A stretch of 64,000 nucleotides of DNA from Amorphophallus konjac. Taxonomy: Eukaryota; Streptophyta; Magnoliopsida; Alismatales; Araceae. The translations under genes were made by a program, and so were the position numbers. The notes below the pieces were generated by a model. That model ran no database searches, had not been told where the DNA came from, and was given only the letters and a program-made list of their open reading frames with translations. Location: assembly GCA_022559845.1 (NCBI GenBank), contig CM040120.1:165522334-165586333 (forward strand). Reading direction: 5' to 3'. Of the stretch, positions 11,557 to 21,463 are shown piece by piece; positions within the stretch are counted from its first letter, which is position 1, and each line of letters opens with the position of its first letter.

Positions 11557-14529
11557 ATGTTTTTGCGTTCTGGGAAAACTGTGAGCATGGCTCACGAGTC
11601 TTTTGAGGAGAACCACCCTAGTCGTGGTTTGTCAGCCGACCCGCGAGTCTATGCTATGGACTCGGGTCCTTCTCATGAGCCCTCGCATGAGGTGCAGGTT
11701 ATTGCCGGGGACACGTCCCCACCACAGGATATCTCTTCCTTACTGGGCGTCCTCGCCAACACGGAGCTTACCTCTGAACAGCTCCGGGCCTTCCAGGCCA
11801 TTCTGAAGGGGAAATCTGTTTCCCCCACGCCCCAGGAATCAACTCCGGCCATCGCACCTCTCCAAGAGTCCGTGCAGGCCATTCCATCTCCTTCATTGGC
11901 GCAAGCCATCCAGTCTCCCTCGCTTCAAGGACAAGCGAGCCAACAACCACCCTCATTCCAGTTCCCGTCACAATCTCAAACTCCCGTTGTTCCCCACACA
12001 CCGCTTCAGCCAGGGCCAACTGTCGGCGGTCCGACAGCTCCCTCTCATTCCGGGTTCCCCCCTCAAGTCTCCGGGAGACAGTTTCTCCCCCAGTGGCAAG
12101 TGCCACCTTCACCTCCAGAGGAGCTCGCCCAATCGCTCCTCAATAGGTTCAATCGCATGGACGAGCAGTTTCAAAATCTGAGAAGGATGGTGGACGTGAA
12201 AGCCACCCCGGAGGTTGCTTTGCCAATCCTTCCCGTCATTCATCTTCCTCCCTCCGAAATGCCCACGTACCGCAGATACAATGGTACCGGCAACCCCTTC
12301 ATTCACCTCAAGGATTTCATGTATGAATCCTCCTATTGGCAAAACGATCAGAGGTCCCTGGCATACCTCTTTCGGAGATCATTGGATGGTCCCGCGCTAG
12401 AGTGGTTCTATTCTTTGGAGCCCCGCGAGGCCGAGAATTTTGAAATAGTCCAGAGAAGGTTCTTGCAGAAATATAGGGATAGGGTCGGTCCCTCACTCTC
12501 CATTACCGACCTAGTGGCCGAAAAGATGAAGCCCGACGAGGATTTTGTCCGCTATGCTGATAGATGGAGGTCTCTGGCGGAAAGAATAAGGGATACCCTC
12601 TCCGAGCCCGAACAAGTGAAGATGATTGTGTCTAATGCAACCCCACAGTTCAGACACGTCCTGGCCATGAATAAACTTACTACAATGGAGGAACTCTATG
12701 AAAGGGCCCGGTACATCCAAACCCAGTTAAAAGACTCCCCCATTATGAACATGTTTGAGTCACCGAAGCCCAAAGTGGTCAGAAAGACAGGCGCTGGTGT
12801 CCCGGGCGGAGCCACAGAAGGGGTCGTGACAAATGAGCAAGTGGGTGCGGTCAACAATGCCAACTATGCAGTCAACCCAAGGCCTCCACAAATGCCCCGA
12901 CTTCCCCTCCAACCAGGTCCTTTCCCTCTTCGTCCTCCACCCCAAAATAATCCACCCCAGGATAATATGCCTCCATTACGTCAACCCCAGCAACAACAAC
13001 CACAACCTCAGCAACAACAACCACCGCTTCAGTACAACCAAGTTCCACCCCCGGGGAACTATGGTCCCCAACAGCAACAAAGGAGGCCGCTCGGTCCCAA
13101 GAGAGCCTACTATCCACCATTGCCAGAAACCTTAGCAGACATTTTTAATGCCCTCATGGCATCAAACCAACTCGCCCTACCCAGAGAAAGGCCCGTGTGG
13201 CCCCCAAATGTTGATACCTCCAAATACTGCGTCTACCACAGGCAGCCAGGACACACAGTAGATTACTGCTTCCATTTCAAAGATTACATCCACGATATGA
13301 ATGATGAACATCAAATAGATTGGGATGAAATGAGACGATACGTCGCCGCTCTTAAGGCTAGGAGACCTCCTCATAGGCCACAGCAGCAGTTACAACAGCA
13401 GCAGCAGCAGCAACCACAACAACAACAACAGCCTCAGCAGGCCCCACAACAACAGCCCGACATGGGCATAATCCAGAATCCATTACCGGAGCACCAACAG
13501 CCCAATCATCAGGTTAACCCCATCTCCTCCTTCCCGGAAGTCGGGAGAGAGCAGGTGTGGCACCAGGAAAGTACCTCCATTCTTTCTACCGCCAATCCTA
13601 TCATCACGCAACACCCTTGCCTTGCCCGGGTAGCACCTCTCTCTCATCAACCCGCGTCAGTATCGCCTTCACCATTTCCACTACCATTACGCCCTCTCAT
13701 CCGTACCCCGATCCCCTATCAACCGACACTCTCCACTACGCCTTCACACCCTCTCATCTTCTCCCACTCCCCCACTTTACCATCCACCTCTACCACATTT
13801 ACCCCTACGCCTTCTAAACCCCTTATCATCCGTCAACCATACATAACCCCGTCTTTCTCCACCGTATCACCACTAATGCCTTCAAAACCACTCATTAACC
13901 ATCACCCACCTCAAAATCATTGCCCGCTTCAAGCCCTACCCACTTCTACTTCGTCTCCACCTCCACCTTCCAGACCCCTTATCCTTCATAATCCGCGCGA
14001 TATCCCCTCTACCTCCACCATGCCTCCACCTAACAAACCCCTCATCAGAATCCCTGCTCCCGTCATCACCCCTGCTTCATCAACCATTCCTCCACCACTA
14101 CCCCTCAAATCCCTGTTAAAACCCACTGCTACCCCCACAGAGGTACAAAAGCCGCAGGCAATGGTGCTCCGGAGTGGAAGGATTTTCCACAGGGTTTTCC
14201 CCCACAACAGTCAGAATCCTGAGCAATCTCAGCCAGAGAAGGATGATGGAGAACAACCAGAAAGAGCTATCCCTGGAACACAGTATGATCTATTGAAACA
14301 CTTGGACAAGACACCTGCTCGGATCTCCATCCTGGAGCTACTTCAAAGATCCACATCCCACCAGGCGGCCTTGATGGAATACCTTCAAAAAGTCATGGTT
14401 AATGAGGACCTCCCCGTGGAGAAGATTTCGACCGTCCTGACCCCAACAGACACACAACCGGCCATCATGTTCCACAACTACGAGCTCGCTCCCAAGGAAG
14501 CTCGAAATATGCATTGTGCATTTCAATAA
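11557..14529 (+). CDS. gag: element F gag polyprotein
   Basis: 990 residues. It would form the cytoplasmic virus-like particle that packages the element RNA. A retrotransposon-gag domain spans about residues 234-390 (PTYRRYNGTGNP, ALEWFYSLEP, FLQKYRDRVGPS). A cysteine/histidine knuckle-like CVYHRQPGHTVDYC lies near 558. Glutamine-rich tracts sit near 470-500 and 608-640, and a long proline/serine-rich linker at about 670-865. LRSGK at the N-terminus and LRSGR near 870 are motifs often seen in Tat/Athila gag. The ATG at 11557 is the first after the leader. The protein is unusually long because of the Q- and P-rich inserts. The stop at 14527 lies 16 bases into the protease frame, which is -1 relative to gag. 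Confidence 0.88.
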   Translation: MFLRSGKTVSMAHESFEENHPSRGLSADPRVYAMDSGPSHEPSHEVQVIAGDTSPPQDISSLLGVLANTELTSEQLRAFQAILKGKSVSPTPQESTPAIAPLQESVQAIPSPSLAQAIQSPSLQGQASQQPPSFQFPSQSQTPVVPHTPLQPGPTVGGPTAPSHSGFPPQVSGRQFLPQWQVPPSPPEELAQSLLNRFNRMDEQFQNLRRMVDVKATPEVALPILPVIHLPPSEMPTYRRYNGTGNPFIHLKDFMYESSYWQNDQRSLAYLFRRSLDGPALEWFYSLEPREAENFEIVQRRFLQKYRDRVGPSLSITDLVAEKMKPDEDFVRYADRWRSLAERIRDTLSEPEQVKMIVSNATPQFRHVLAMNKLTTMEELYERARYIQTQLKDSPIMNMFESPKPKVVRKTGAGVPGGATEGVVTNEQVGAVNNANYAVNPRPPQMPRLPLQPGPFPLRPPPQNNPPQDNMPPLRQPQQQQPQPQQQQPPLQYNQVPPPGNYGPQQQQRRPLGPKRAYYPPLPETLADIFNALMASNQLALPRERPVWPPNVDTSKYCVYHRQPGHTVDYCFHFKDYIHDMNDEHQIDWDEMRRYVAALKARRPPHRPQQQLQQQQQQQPQQQQQPQQAPQQQPDMGIIQNPLPEHQQPNHQVNPISSFPEVGREQVWHQESTSILSTANPIITQHPCLARVAPLSHQPASVSPSPFPLPLRPLIRTPIPYQPTLSTTPSHPLIFSHSPTLPSTSTTFTPTPSKPLIIRQPYITPSFSTVSPLMPSKPLINHHPPQNHCPLQALPTSTSSPPPPSRPLILHNPRDIPSTSTMPPPNKPLIRIPAPVITPASSTIPPPLPLKSLLKPTATPTEVQKPQAMVLRSGRIFHRVFPHNSQNPEQSQPEKDDGEQPERAIPGTQYDLLKHLDKTPARISILELLQRSTSHQAALMEYLQKVMVNEDLPVEKISTVLTPTDTQPAIMFHNYELAPKEARNMHCAFQ

Positions 14530-15440
14530 AAATTAATGGGGTATCCATAAACCCGTGTCTTGTGGACACGGGTGCGTCCATAAATGTGATCTCCATGGAC
14601 ACCCTTCAGTTGTGTGGGGTCAACGAGGAACAAATAAGACCTTCCTCGATCACGGTCACGGCTTATGACAATAGCAAAAGGCCGCCACAGGGGATGATTA
14701 TTCTGAAGGCAGAACTAGGCCCCATGTCAATTCCCACGGAATTCCATGTCCTCGACATGGACCCCACATTCAAGGCTATACTGGGTCGCCCTTACATCGA
14801 AGCCATGGACGCTGTGCCTTCCACCAACCATCAGTGCCTGAAGTTTCCTTACAATGGGAGGATTATTAAAGTGGTCAGTACACCTGTCCTTCACACAGTG
14901 GATGCTATCAACACCTCTCTGCCCTCTGTTTGGCCATCTCATCGGCCCATATTGTCATTGCTGGACGTGCGTGATCTATCTCACGTTCCACTAGCACCAA
15001 AGGAGCCGGTCAGGACAACCGCAACATCATGTCTCCCTTTTCACTCCAAAGGTTGGGAGATTATGAGGAACATCGGCTATCAACAGGGTAAAGGTCTGGG
15101 CGCACAATTACAGGGTATGCTCAAACCGCCAAAGGAAATTAGGCCGAACCGTAGGTTTGGCCTAGGCTTCAAAGGACCGTTCAAGGCGGATTGGAAGCCC
15201 CTCACATGGACTCTATCAAACCACTTCAACAGAGGGCCCGTTGTTCAGATGGGAGATTACCCACGAGAAGCATATGGGGATCACATGCTGTATATTTGGC
15301 TGAAAAATGTCCGAGGATCACCAAAAGAGGCAAGATCAAAGATCCGGAATGCGAGTGGAACAAATGGTTCGACATACGGGACATTTCCGTTGCACTGGAA
15401 AGGATGTTCTCGTCTCCGCAGCTTGAAGGACCACCATTGA
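14514..15440 (+). CDS. pro: element F protease with G-patch, separate frame
   Basis: Retroviral-type aspartic protease that would cut the polyprotein; LVDTGAS near residues 16-22 is the active site, and AILGRPYIEAM near 90 is the usual flap/C-terminal motif. A G-patch-like block (GWEIMRNIGYQQGKGLG, about residues 178-195) follows, as reported in some plant Tat-type elements. The frame opens without an ATG and overlaps gag by 16 bases in the -1 frame, so expression needs a frameshift or the gag end carries a mutation. The protease itself is unbroken. RT continues in yet another frame. Confidence 0.82.
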   Translation: MCISIKINGVSINPCLVDTGASINVISMDTLQLCGVNEEQIRPSSITVTAYDNSKRPPQGMIILKAELGPMSIPTEFHVLDMDPTFKAILGRPYIEAMDAVPSTNHQCLKFPYNGRIIKVVSTPVLHTVDAINTSLPSVWPSHRPILSLLDVRDLSHVPLAPKEPVRTTATSCLPFHSKGWEIMRNIGYQQGKGLGAQLQGMLKPPKEIRPNRRFGLGFKGPFKADWKPLTWTLSNHFNRGPVVQMGDYPREAYGDHMLYIWLKNVRGSPKEARSKIRNASGTNGSTYGTFPLHWKGCSRLRSLKDHH

Positions 15441-17161
15441 TCTCCGGAATACCAGAGAATATTACCACTCTTGCCAAGGTTCCAAACTATCCTCGTCCTC
15501 GCCAGAAGGACCCTGTCATCGACGGATCTTCATCCGTCCTCAACATTGCCGTCGACGGCTCATTAGCCGCCATCTTCTCCATCCACTCGTCTCAGCCTTT
15601 GCTGATATCTTCTTCCTGGGCCAGACAGTTGTCTGATGATCTTCCCAGGTCCCCTTCTTTGCTTACATACCTACGCGGGCTTTTCAACCCGCGCCAGGTC
15701 TTCAACCATGATCTGCTCTATGAGCCTCACAATCCTCTAGCCATAACCACTTTTCTCTCTCCTCCAATCTCTTTTCACTGCTTTGTCATTAAAAATGAAA
15801 ACGAAAAAAAAAACGTCAATTTTCAAACTCCCCAACAACACATCTTCGTTGAGGAAACCTCCTACATCTCCCACGGGTGCGTACCGCCCTGCGGACCACC
15901 CGTCCAAGGTCCGATGAGCGACCTTTTCTACCCCTCCTCTGAGGGGTCTTCTCCTGTACATTCTACACCATCCTCTTCGTCTTCCTCTTCTTCTGTAAAT
16001 ATTGTCAGTCAATCTAGGAATGATAGGCCAAGGGTAGTACCTAGGAAGAAATCCAAGGGTAGGCAGATCCCTCGTCGATTCCTTCTGGATTTAGCCGCCA
16101 GGTGTCAGGCCCTTCTTGCCATCCCCCAGTTGTTAGAAAATCCCATCCAGCTACCGGAAATAGAATGTGAGGGCGACTGTGCATTTGATGAAGGGTATGG
16201 AGTCTACGAGATCACGGATGAAGAATGCCCCACTGAAGATGAGGGTGAAGAATATGAGGATGCGGCGGGCGCATACGCAAGTGGAATGAGGAGATTCGAC
16301 GAGCCGTCAACCGCCGTAGAAGAATCCACCAAAGAAGTCAACTTGGGAACTGAGGAAGACCCTAGGATCATCCTCATAAGTGACAACCTACCACCCTCTG
16401 AAGAAGAGGCATTAATTGAGGTTCTCAAGGAATATAAGGACACGTTTGCATGGAGCTACGAGGATATGCCGGGTCTAGATTCAACCTTGGTCGAACACCG
16501 TTTAACCCTAAAACCAGGGTCCGTCTCGGTAAAACAAAGGTTAAGGCGTTTCCACCCTCAGATGGCTTTGAAAATGAAAGAAGAGGTCGATAAGCTCCAC
16601 AAAGCCAGGTTCATTAGAGTCGTTCTTTATCCTCAATGGGTGGCGAACATTGTCCCGGTCATGAAGAAAGATGGGAAAGTCAGGATTTGCATCGACTTCC
16701 GGGACCTTAACCGCGCGTGTCCAAAGGACGATTTTCCCTTGCCTCACATTGATGTGTTGATCGATAACACGGCAGGATACGAAACCCTCTCATTCATGGA
16801 TGGATTTTCAGGATATAATCAAATTCGTTTGGCAGAAGAGGATCAGGAAAAGACGTCATTCACTACCCCTTGGGGAACATATTGTTACGTGGTCATGCCG
16901 TTCGGATTAAAGAATGCTGGAGCTACTTACCAAAGAGCGATGATGGCCATATTTCATGACATGATGCACATATATCTGGAAGTGTATGTGGATGACTTAT
17001 TGGTGAAATCAAGGACCAGGATGGAACATCCAGAAGTTTTGGCTAAGGTCTTGCAGAGGTCAAGGGAGTTCCAATTGAAAATGAACCCGAAAAAGTGTGT
17101 GTTTGGTGTGTCGTCGGGTAAATTGCTGGGGTTCATTGTGAGTAAGAGAGGATCGAGATAG
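15191..17161 (+). CDS. pol: element F reverse transcriptase frame
   Basis: 656 codons in a third frame. The N-terminal half is a linker, acidic near residues 325-395. RT fills residues about 430-656: VRICIDFRDLNRACPKDDFPLP, FMDGFSGYNQI, TTPWGTYCYVVMPFGLKNAGATYQR and the catalytic YVDD at 16985-16996. The frame stops at 17159-17161, just where RT should continue to the connection/RNase H region. The next frame resumes the homology (EIDPDKAKAI, from 17155), so one base is missing at about 17145-17154. The exact point where protease passes into this frame is unclear (15250-15300). Confidence 0.85.
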   Translation: MEAPHMDSIKPLQQRARCSDGRLPTRSIWGSHAVYLAEKCPRITKRGKIKDPECEWNKWFDIRDISVALERMFSSPQLEGPPLISGIPENITTLAKVPNYPRPRQKDPVIDGSSSVLNIAVDGSLAAIFSIHSSQPLLISSSWARQLSDDLPRSPSLLTYLRGLFNPRQVFNHDLLYEPHNPLAITTFLSPPISFHCFVIKNENEKKNVNFQTPQQHIFVEETSYISHGCVPPCGPPVQGPMSDLFYPSSEGSSPVHSTPSSSSSSSSVNIVSQSRNDRPRVVPRKKSKGRQIPRRFLLDLAARCQALLAIPQLLENPIQLPEIECEGDCAFDEGYGVYEITDEECPTEDEGEEYEDAAGAYASGMRRFDEPSTAVEESTKEVNLGTEEDPRIILISDNLPPSEEEALIEVLKEYKDTFAWSYEDMPGLDSTLVEHRLTLKPGSVSVKQRLRRFHPQMALKMKEEVDKLHKARFIRVVLYPQWVANIVPVMKKDGKVRICIDFRDLNRACPKDDFPLPHIDVLIDNTAGYETLSFMDGFSGYNQIRLAEEDQEKTSFTTPWGTYCYVVMPFGLKNAGATYQRAMMAIFHDMMHIYLEVYVDDLLVKSRTRMEHPEVLAKVLQRSREFQLKMNPKKCVFGVSSGKLLGFIVSKRGSR

Positions 17162-19692
17162 ATCCCGACAAAGCCAAGGCTATCAGGGATATGCCGCCTC
17201 CCAAGAATTTGAGGGAAGTCCGAGGTTTAATCGGGAGGTTGCAGTTTATTCGTCGGTTTGTGTCCCAACATTCACAAAGGTGTAGACCTCTCTACGAGTT
17301 GACCAAGCCAGGAGTAGAATTCCACTGGAATTCTAAATGTCAGAAAGCTTTTGAAGGGTTGAAGGAATATCTGGCTAGTCCACCCGTTCTCATTCCACCC
17401 AAACCAGAAAAACCTCTGATCCTTTACGTCTCAGTCTTGGATGACTCCGTGGGAGCCGTCCTCGCACAAGCTGATGAAGAAGGCAAGGAACGGGCAACCT
17501 ATTACTTGTCCAAACTTCTCAATCCCTGTGAGCAGAAGTACACCGTCATGGAGAAAACCTGTGCTGCCCTCGTTTGGGTAGTGCAGAAATTGAAGCACTA
17601 CTTCTTGGCTCATGAGGTCCACTTGATTGCTCGAATGAATCCTATCAAATTCCTTCTGGAGAAAGCCGTCCTTACGGATAGGCTAGCACGCTGGCAAAGT
17701 TTTCTCTCTCAGTTCGACATCACCTACATCCAGCAAAAGGCGATTAAAGGCTATGCCATAGCCGAGCATCTCGCTCACCATCCTCTTCCCAAGTTCGATC
17801 CCGTCCAATCAGAGTTTCCAGATGAGGAACTAATGTCCGTCAACCAATCAGATGAGCCAATGTGGACGCTATATTTTGATGGAGCTCTGAATTCTCAAGG
17901 GAGAGGAATCGGCATCGCCCTCCTGTCGCCTGAAGGCCTCACATTCCCATTGGCATACCAGCTCAAATTTCCAGTCACCAACAATATAGCCGAATATGAA
18001 GCCCTTCTAGCTGGCCTAGAACTCGCCCATTCTTTTCGTATCACTGAGTTGCGAGTCGTAGGTGATAGTCAACTCATCCTTCGCCAGGTGCTCACTAAAT
18101 ATCGCACTCGCGATCCCAAACTCAAGCCATACCAAGAACTCACTGCTGCCTTTGCCAAACTGTTCACAAAACTGATCTTTGTTCATGTCCCTCGTCATCA
18201 GAATATTCTCGCCGATGCCCTCGCCTCGTTGGCATCATCCATAAGGTTCCCTCTAGGAAGATGGTTTAAGTCCATTTCCATCTACAAACTTCACGCCCCT
18301 GCAATCGATGATGCTTCCTACGTAAATATCAAAGACAGGATAGCAAGAAAGATCCTGCAGGAAGATATCCTTGAGAAGAGGGAGATCATGTTGGCAGAGG
18401 CCGAAGAAGAACTGGCTGATGAAGAGAAACCATGGTTCTATGAAATCGTCAAATACTGCCAAGATCAGTCTTATCCTGAAGGGGCCACCACAGAGGACAA
18501 GAAAGCCATAAGAAGGGTGGCTCAGAAATATACATTGGTTGGAGGTCTACTCTATAGGAGGAGCCTTACTGGTATTCTGTTAAGATGTCTTGGTGACGAT
18601 GAGGTTTGGAAATGTGTAGAGGAGACGCACTCGGGTGTGTGCGGTGGCCACGTGAATAGTCAGATGCTCGCCAAGAAGATCATTCGCCAAGGCTTTTATT
18701 GGCCCACTATGGAAGAGGATTGTGCTGTCTATGTCCGTAGGTGTGTCAAGTGTCAACTTCACGCCGATAAAATCCATTCACCATCTTCCTCACTTCATCC
18801 AATATCCTCCCCGTGGCCTTTCTCCATGTGGGCATTCGACATCATTGGTCCCCTAGGTGATCCCAATTCCCTCACCAAGCAGAAATCTTTCATCCTTACT
18901 GCGACGGAATACTTCACCAAATGGGCCGAAGCCGAAGCTTACGCGGAAATCAAGGCGTCAACAGTCTGCAAGTTCATCATGAAGAACATCCTCGCCAGAT
19001 TCGGCGTCCCAAGCACAATCGTCACCGATAATGGGCCACAGTTCATTTCTCAGGACCTACAGGACCTCTGCAAAAGGTACGCAATTGCATTGCATCATTC
19101 ATCGCCTTATTACCCACAAGGTAACGGCCAAGCGGAGGCCACCAATAAAACATTGCTCAAAATCATCAAAAAAACCTGCGAGTCTAGTAAGTTTTCAGAC
19201 TGGCCAGAAAAGCTTATCGAAGCTCTATGGGCCTATCGCACTTCAATCCGTACCCCCACCGGGCAGACTCCATTTGCCCTTACTTATGGTATGGAAGCGG
19301 TAGTCCCGTACGAGACTCTGATCCCTTCTCTCAGGGTACAATTGGACGAGGAATTTCCCCTCGACGATCGTCGTAATTCACTCCTCGCCCAGTTGGAACT
19401 CTTGGATGAGAAGCGACTGGCCGCTGCCGAACACGCGCGTGTGTATCAAAATAGACTCGCTCGCTTTTACCAAAAGAAAGTCGTTGAGAGAAAATTCAAA
19501 GTCGGTGAGATGGTCGTAAAAAGAATTTTTGTCAAACCTGGAGGGCCGCGTTCTAAGCTCCAACCCAATTGGGAAGGACCATTTGTAATTCAAGCCGTGT
19601 ACCCTGGCAACGCCTACAAGCTAATCAACGCCGAAGGGACCGAGTTATCCCACCCTTGGAATGGGCTTTATCTTAAGAAATACTACCCTTAG
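17155..19692 (+). CDS. pol: element F RT connection, RNase H, second RNase H and integrase
   Basis: ATG-started frame from 17191; homology begins at 17155. It has the RT connection (LREVRGLIGRLQFIRRF), a first RNase H of degenerate type (LYVSVLDDSVGAVLAQ), and a second archaeal-type RNase H at about residues 223-350 of the 17191 frame with its acidic set (YFDGA, AEYEAL, VVGDSQL, NILADALA). Integrase follows: HHCC finger (HSGVCGGH to CVKCQ), DDE core (FDIIGP, TDNGPQF, GQAEATNKT) and C-terminal domain (LQPNWEGPFVI). No stop interrupts it. No chromodomain follows, as expected for Tat. Confidence 0.92.
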   Translation, partial: EIDPDKAKAIRDMPPPKNLREVRGLIGRLQFIRRFVSQHSQRCRPLYELTKPGVEFHWNSKCQKAFEGLKEYLASPPVLIPPKPEKPLILYVSVLDDSVGAVLAQADEEGKERATYYLSKLLNPCEQKYTVMEKTCAALVWVVQKLKHYFLAHEVHLIARMNPIKFLLEKAVLTDRLARWQSFLSQFDITYIQQKAIKGYAIAEHLAHHPLPKFDPVQSEFPDEELMSVNQSDEPMWTLYFDGALNSQGRGIGIALLSPEGLTFPLAYQLKFPVTNNIAEYEALLAGLELAHSFRITELRVVGDSQLILRQVLTKYRTRDPKLKPYQELTAAFAKLFTKLIFVHVPRHQNILADALASLASSIRFPLGRWFKSISIYKLHAPAIDDASYVNIKDRIARKILQEDILEKREIMLAEAEEELADEEKPWFYEIVKYCQDQSYPEGATTEDKKAIRRVAQKYTLVGGLLYRRSLTGILLRCLGDDEVWKCVEETHSGVCGGHVNSQMLAKKIIRQGFYWPTMEEDCAVYVRRCVKCQLHADKIHSPSSSLHPISSPWPFSMWAFDIIGPLGDPNSLTKQKSFILTATEYFTKWAEAEAYAEIKASTVCKFIMKNILARFGVPSTIVTDNGPQFISQDLQDLCKRYAIALHHSSPYYPQGNGQAEATNKTLLKIIKKTCESSKFSDWPEKLIEALWAYRTSIRTPTGQTPFALTYGMEAVVPYETLIPSLRVQLDEEFPLDDRRNSLLAQLELLDEKRLAAAEHARVYQNRLARFYQKKVVERKFKVGEMVVKRIFVKPGGPRSKLQPNWEGPFVIQAVYPGNAYKLINAEGTELSHPWNGLYLKKYYP

Positions 19693-21463
19693 CACAAAAC
19701 AAAAAAAATGATGAAAAGATAAAAAACATCAAAAATAAAGAAATATTGAAAACCACTAAAAATATGGAAAATTCAAAATGCCGATGCCTGGCAGTCACCA
19801 TGTAGTTAAGTCCCTGCATCTAACCTTCATGTTAGGATAGGGCCCATTAAGGCTTGGTAGGCACCGGGTCTTGATTTGCCAGAACCGTGGAGATCCCTGT
19901 CCGGCCACGTCGGCCTATGCTCGCTCGAAGGAAGCTAACATGTGCTCACTTATGTATTTTATTCAAAAAAAGTCGGTAGCATCACCTACGGTGGGGCCCC
20001 ACCCAGAAGATCTCCGGAAGCTGTAATCTTTATTCTTTTCTCTTCGACCAAATGAGACAGTCGGCGCCCTTAAAACGCTGAGCATGAGAAACCGAAACTC
20101 AAACCCCAAAGGCAAGAGTAGGATCCATTTCCTCGAGCATCGATCAGAGCACGAGAAGAGGGCAGTGTCCCCGCAGGCATACGAAAGGGAGCCCACAAAC
20201 GTCAAACGACTATATCTCCCTCACAAAAAGAAATACAAAATCAAAATCAAGAGAAAAGCCTGGTCGTGACCGTGCCTGATGCGATAAATGGAACCCCTCA
20301 AAGCAAAAGTTCGAATCCACAAAAGGGGGGGCTATGGAATGTAAATGCTCGAGATTTGGTCCGAAGTTGTCCGAAAGGAAAGAGTTAATGTGCCCTTATT
20401 CGCTCGCCGGGTTAACGGCTTTGCCGATCCTCTCAGGAGGTTTATCCCCTACACTCTTCCTTCTCCCTCTAAAGATGAAGGTTCGATGGAGTTTCTGAAG
20501 AGTGAAAACTGCCTAGGGTCTGCGACCTTATTTTAATATACACATTTGGTAGCCTACTTTGAAAAGCAAAAGCTATCGCTGCGAAGGAGTCTCCGTGTTT
20601 CTGGCTGGTCAAGACCCCTGTTTATCGCCTTGATGTCTTCTTGTTTAACCTCGGGCTTAGGCCAATGCAAGCGCGTCACCTATGGGTGCGACGTCGTCTG
20701 ATTCCGGGTCAGCGTCGCGCGGTTGGTCGTTAGGGTTCCAGGGTGGTCCATCATATACCATCTAGAGTTGTGAGGAAACAGACCCGGGTCGGGCAAATCT
20801 TTTACCTCAAACATCTTTTGGGTGAATCCCTGTGGTCGGAAGCGACTGGGAGCCTAAGTATGGCATGACGGTATTGTCATCAGGGTAAGTCTTAGCCGGC
20901 GGGATCGTCATTCGAGGGGTCTAGAGGCCCAAATCAACCTAGATGTGCACTTAGGATATCTGGGAGGTTAGTAAGAAACCCCTGTCTCACGTAGGTTAGG
21001 TGCCATGTGGGTGCTTACCGGGCGTTAGCAACAAAAAAATTAAAATGATAAAAGCAACAAAAAAAATGGAAAAGAGAAAATGTACATATTTGCAAACAAA
21101 AAAATCTTTTTTATGATAAAATAAAAAAAATACCAAATATAAAAAAGAAAACAAATCAATTTTGCATGATTGCATTTGCGTGCAGCATCTCACTTTTAAT
21201 ACCGCTTGCATTCGTGTGCTTGCCTGTCGCATTTATCATCACCACATCTTTCCTTGCCTTCGTTAATAAAGGCTTGGCCCCTTGACCAGTTATCAAGGAC
21301 AGTCACAGTGACCATTTGCTTATTGAGCAAGGGGCCAAGTCAGAACAGAAATTCTGATTTGTTTGTTTCAGTGATGTGTGCAGGGATTCAGGCAACAGAA
21401 GCAAAGGTGAAAACCAAACAAACCGAACCTTGTATTTTATTCCAAAAAACCAAAAAAATTACA
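19693..21463 (+). other. non-coding spacer after element F pol, with a purine tract
   Basis: No supported ORF. The segment begins with A-rich sequence, then unique sequence on to about 21000, then an A/T-rich stretch (21030-21160). A tract acaaaaggggggg at 20319-20331 resembles a polypurine tract but lies 12 kb upstream of the 3' LTR. The downstream end abuts the stop codon of antisense gene P1, so the 3' ends of pol and P1 converge with about 1.8 kb between them. Confidence 0.55.

Noticed and set aside
12872..13374. Valine-rich and other minus-strand frames under gag of element F
   Set aside because: These are shadows of CAA/CAG-rich and proline-rich plus-strand coding sequence.
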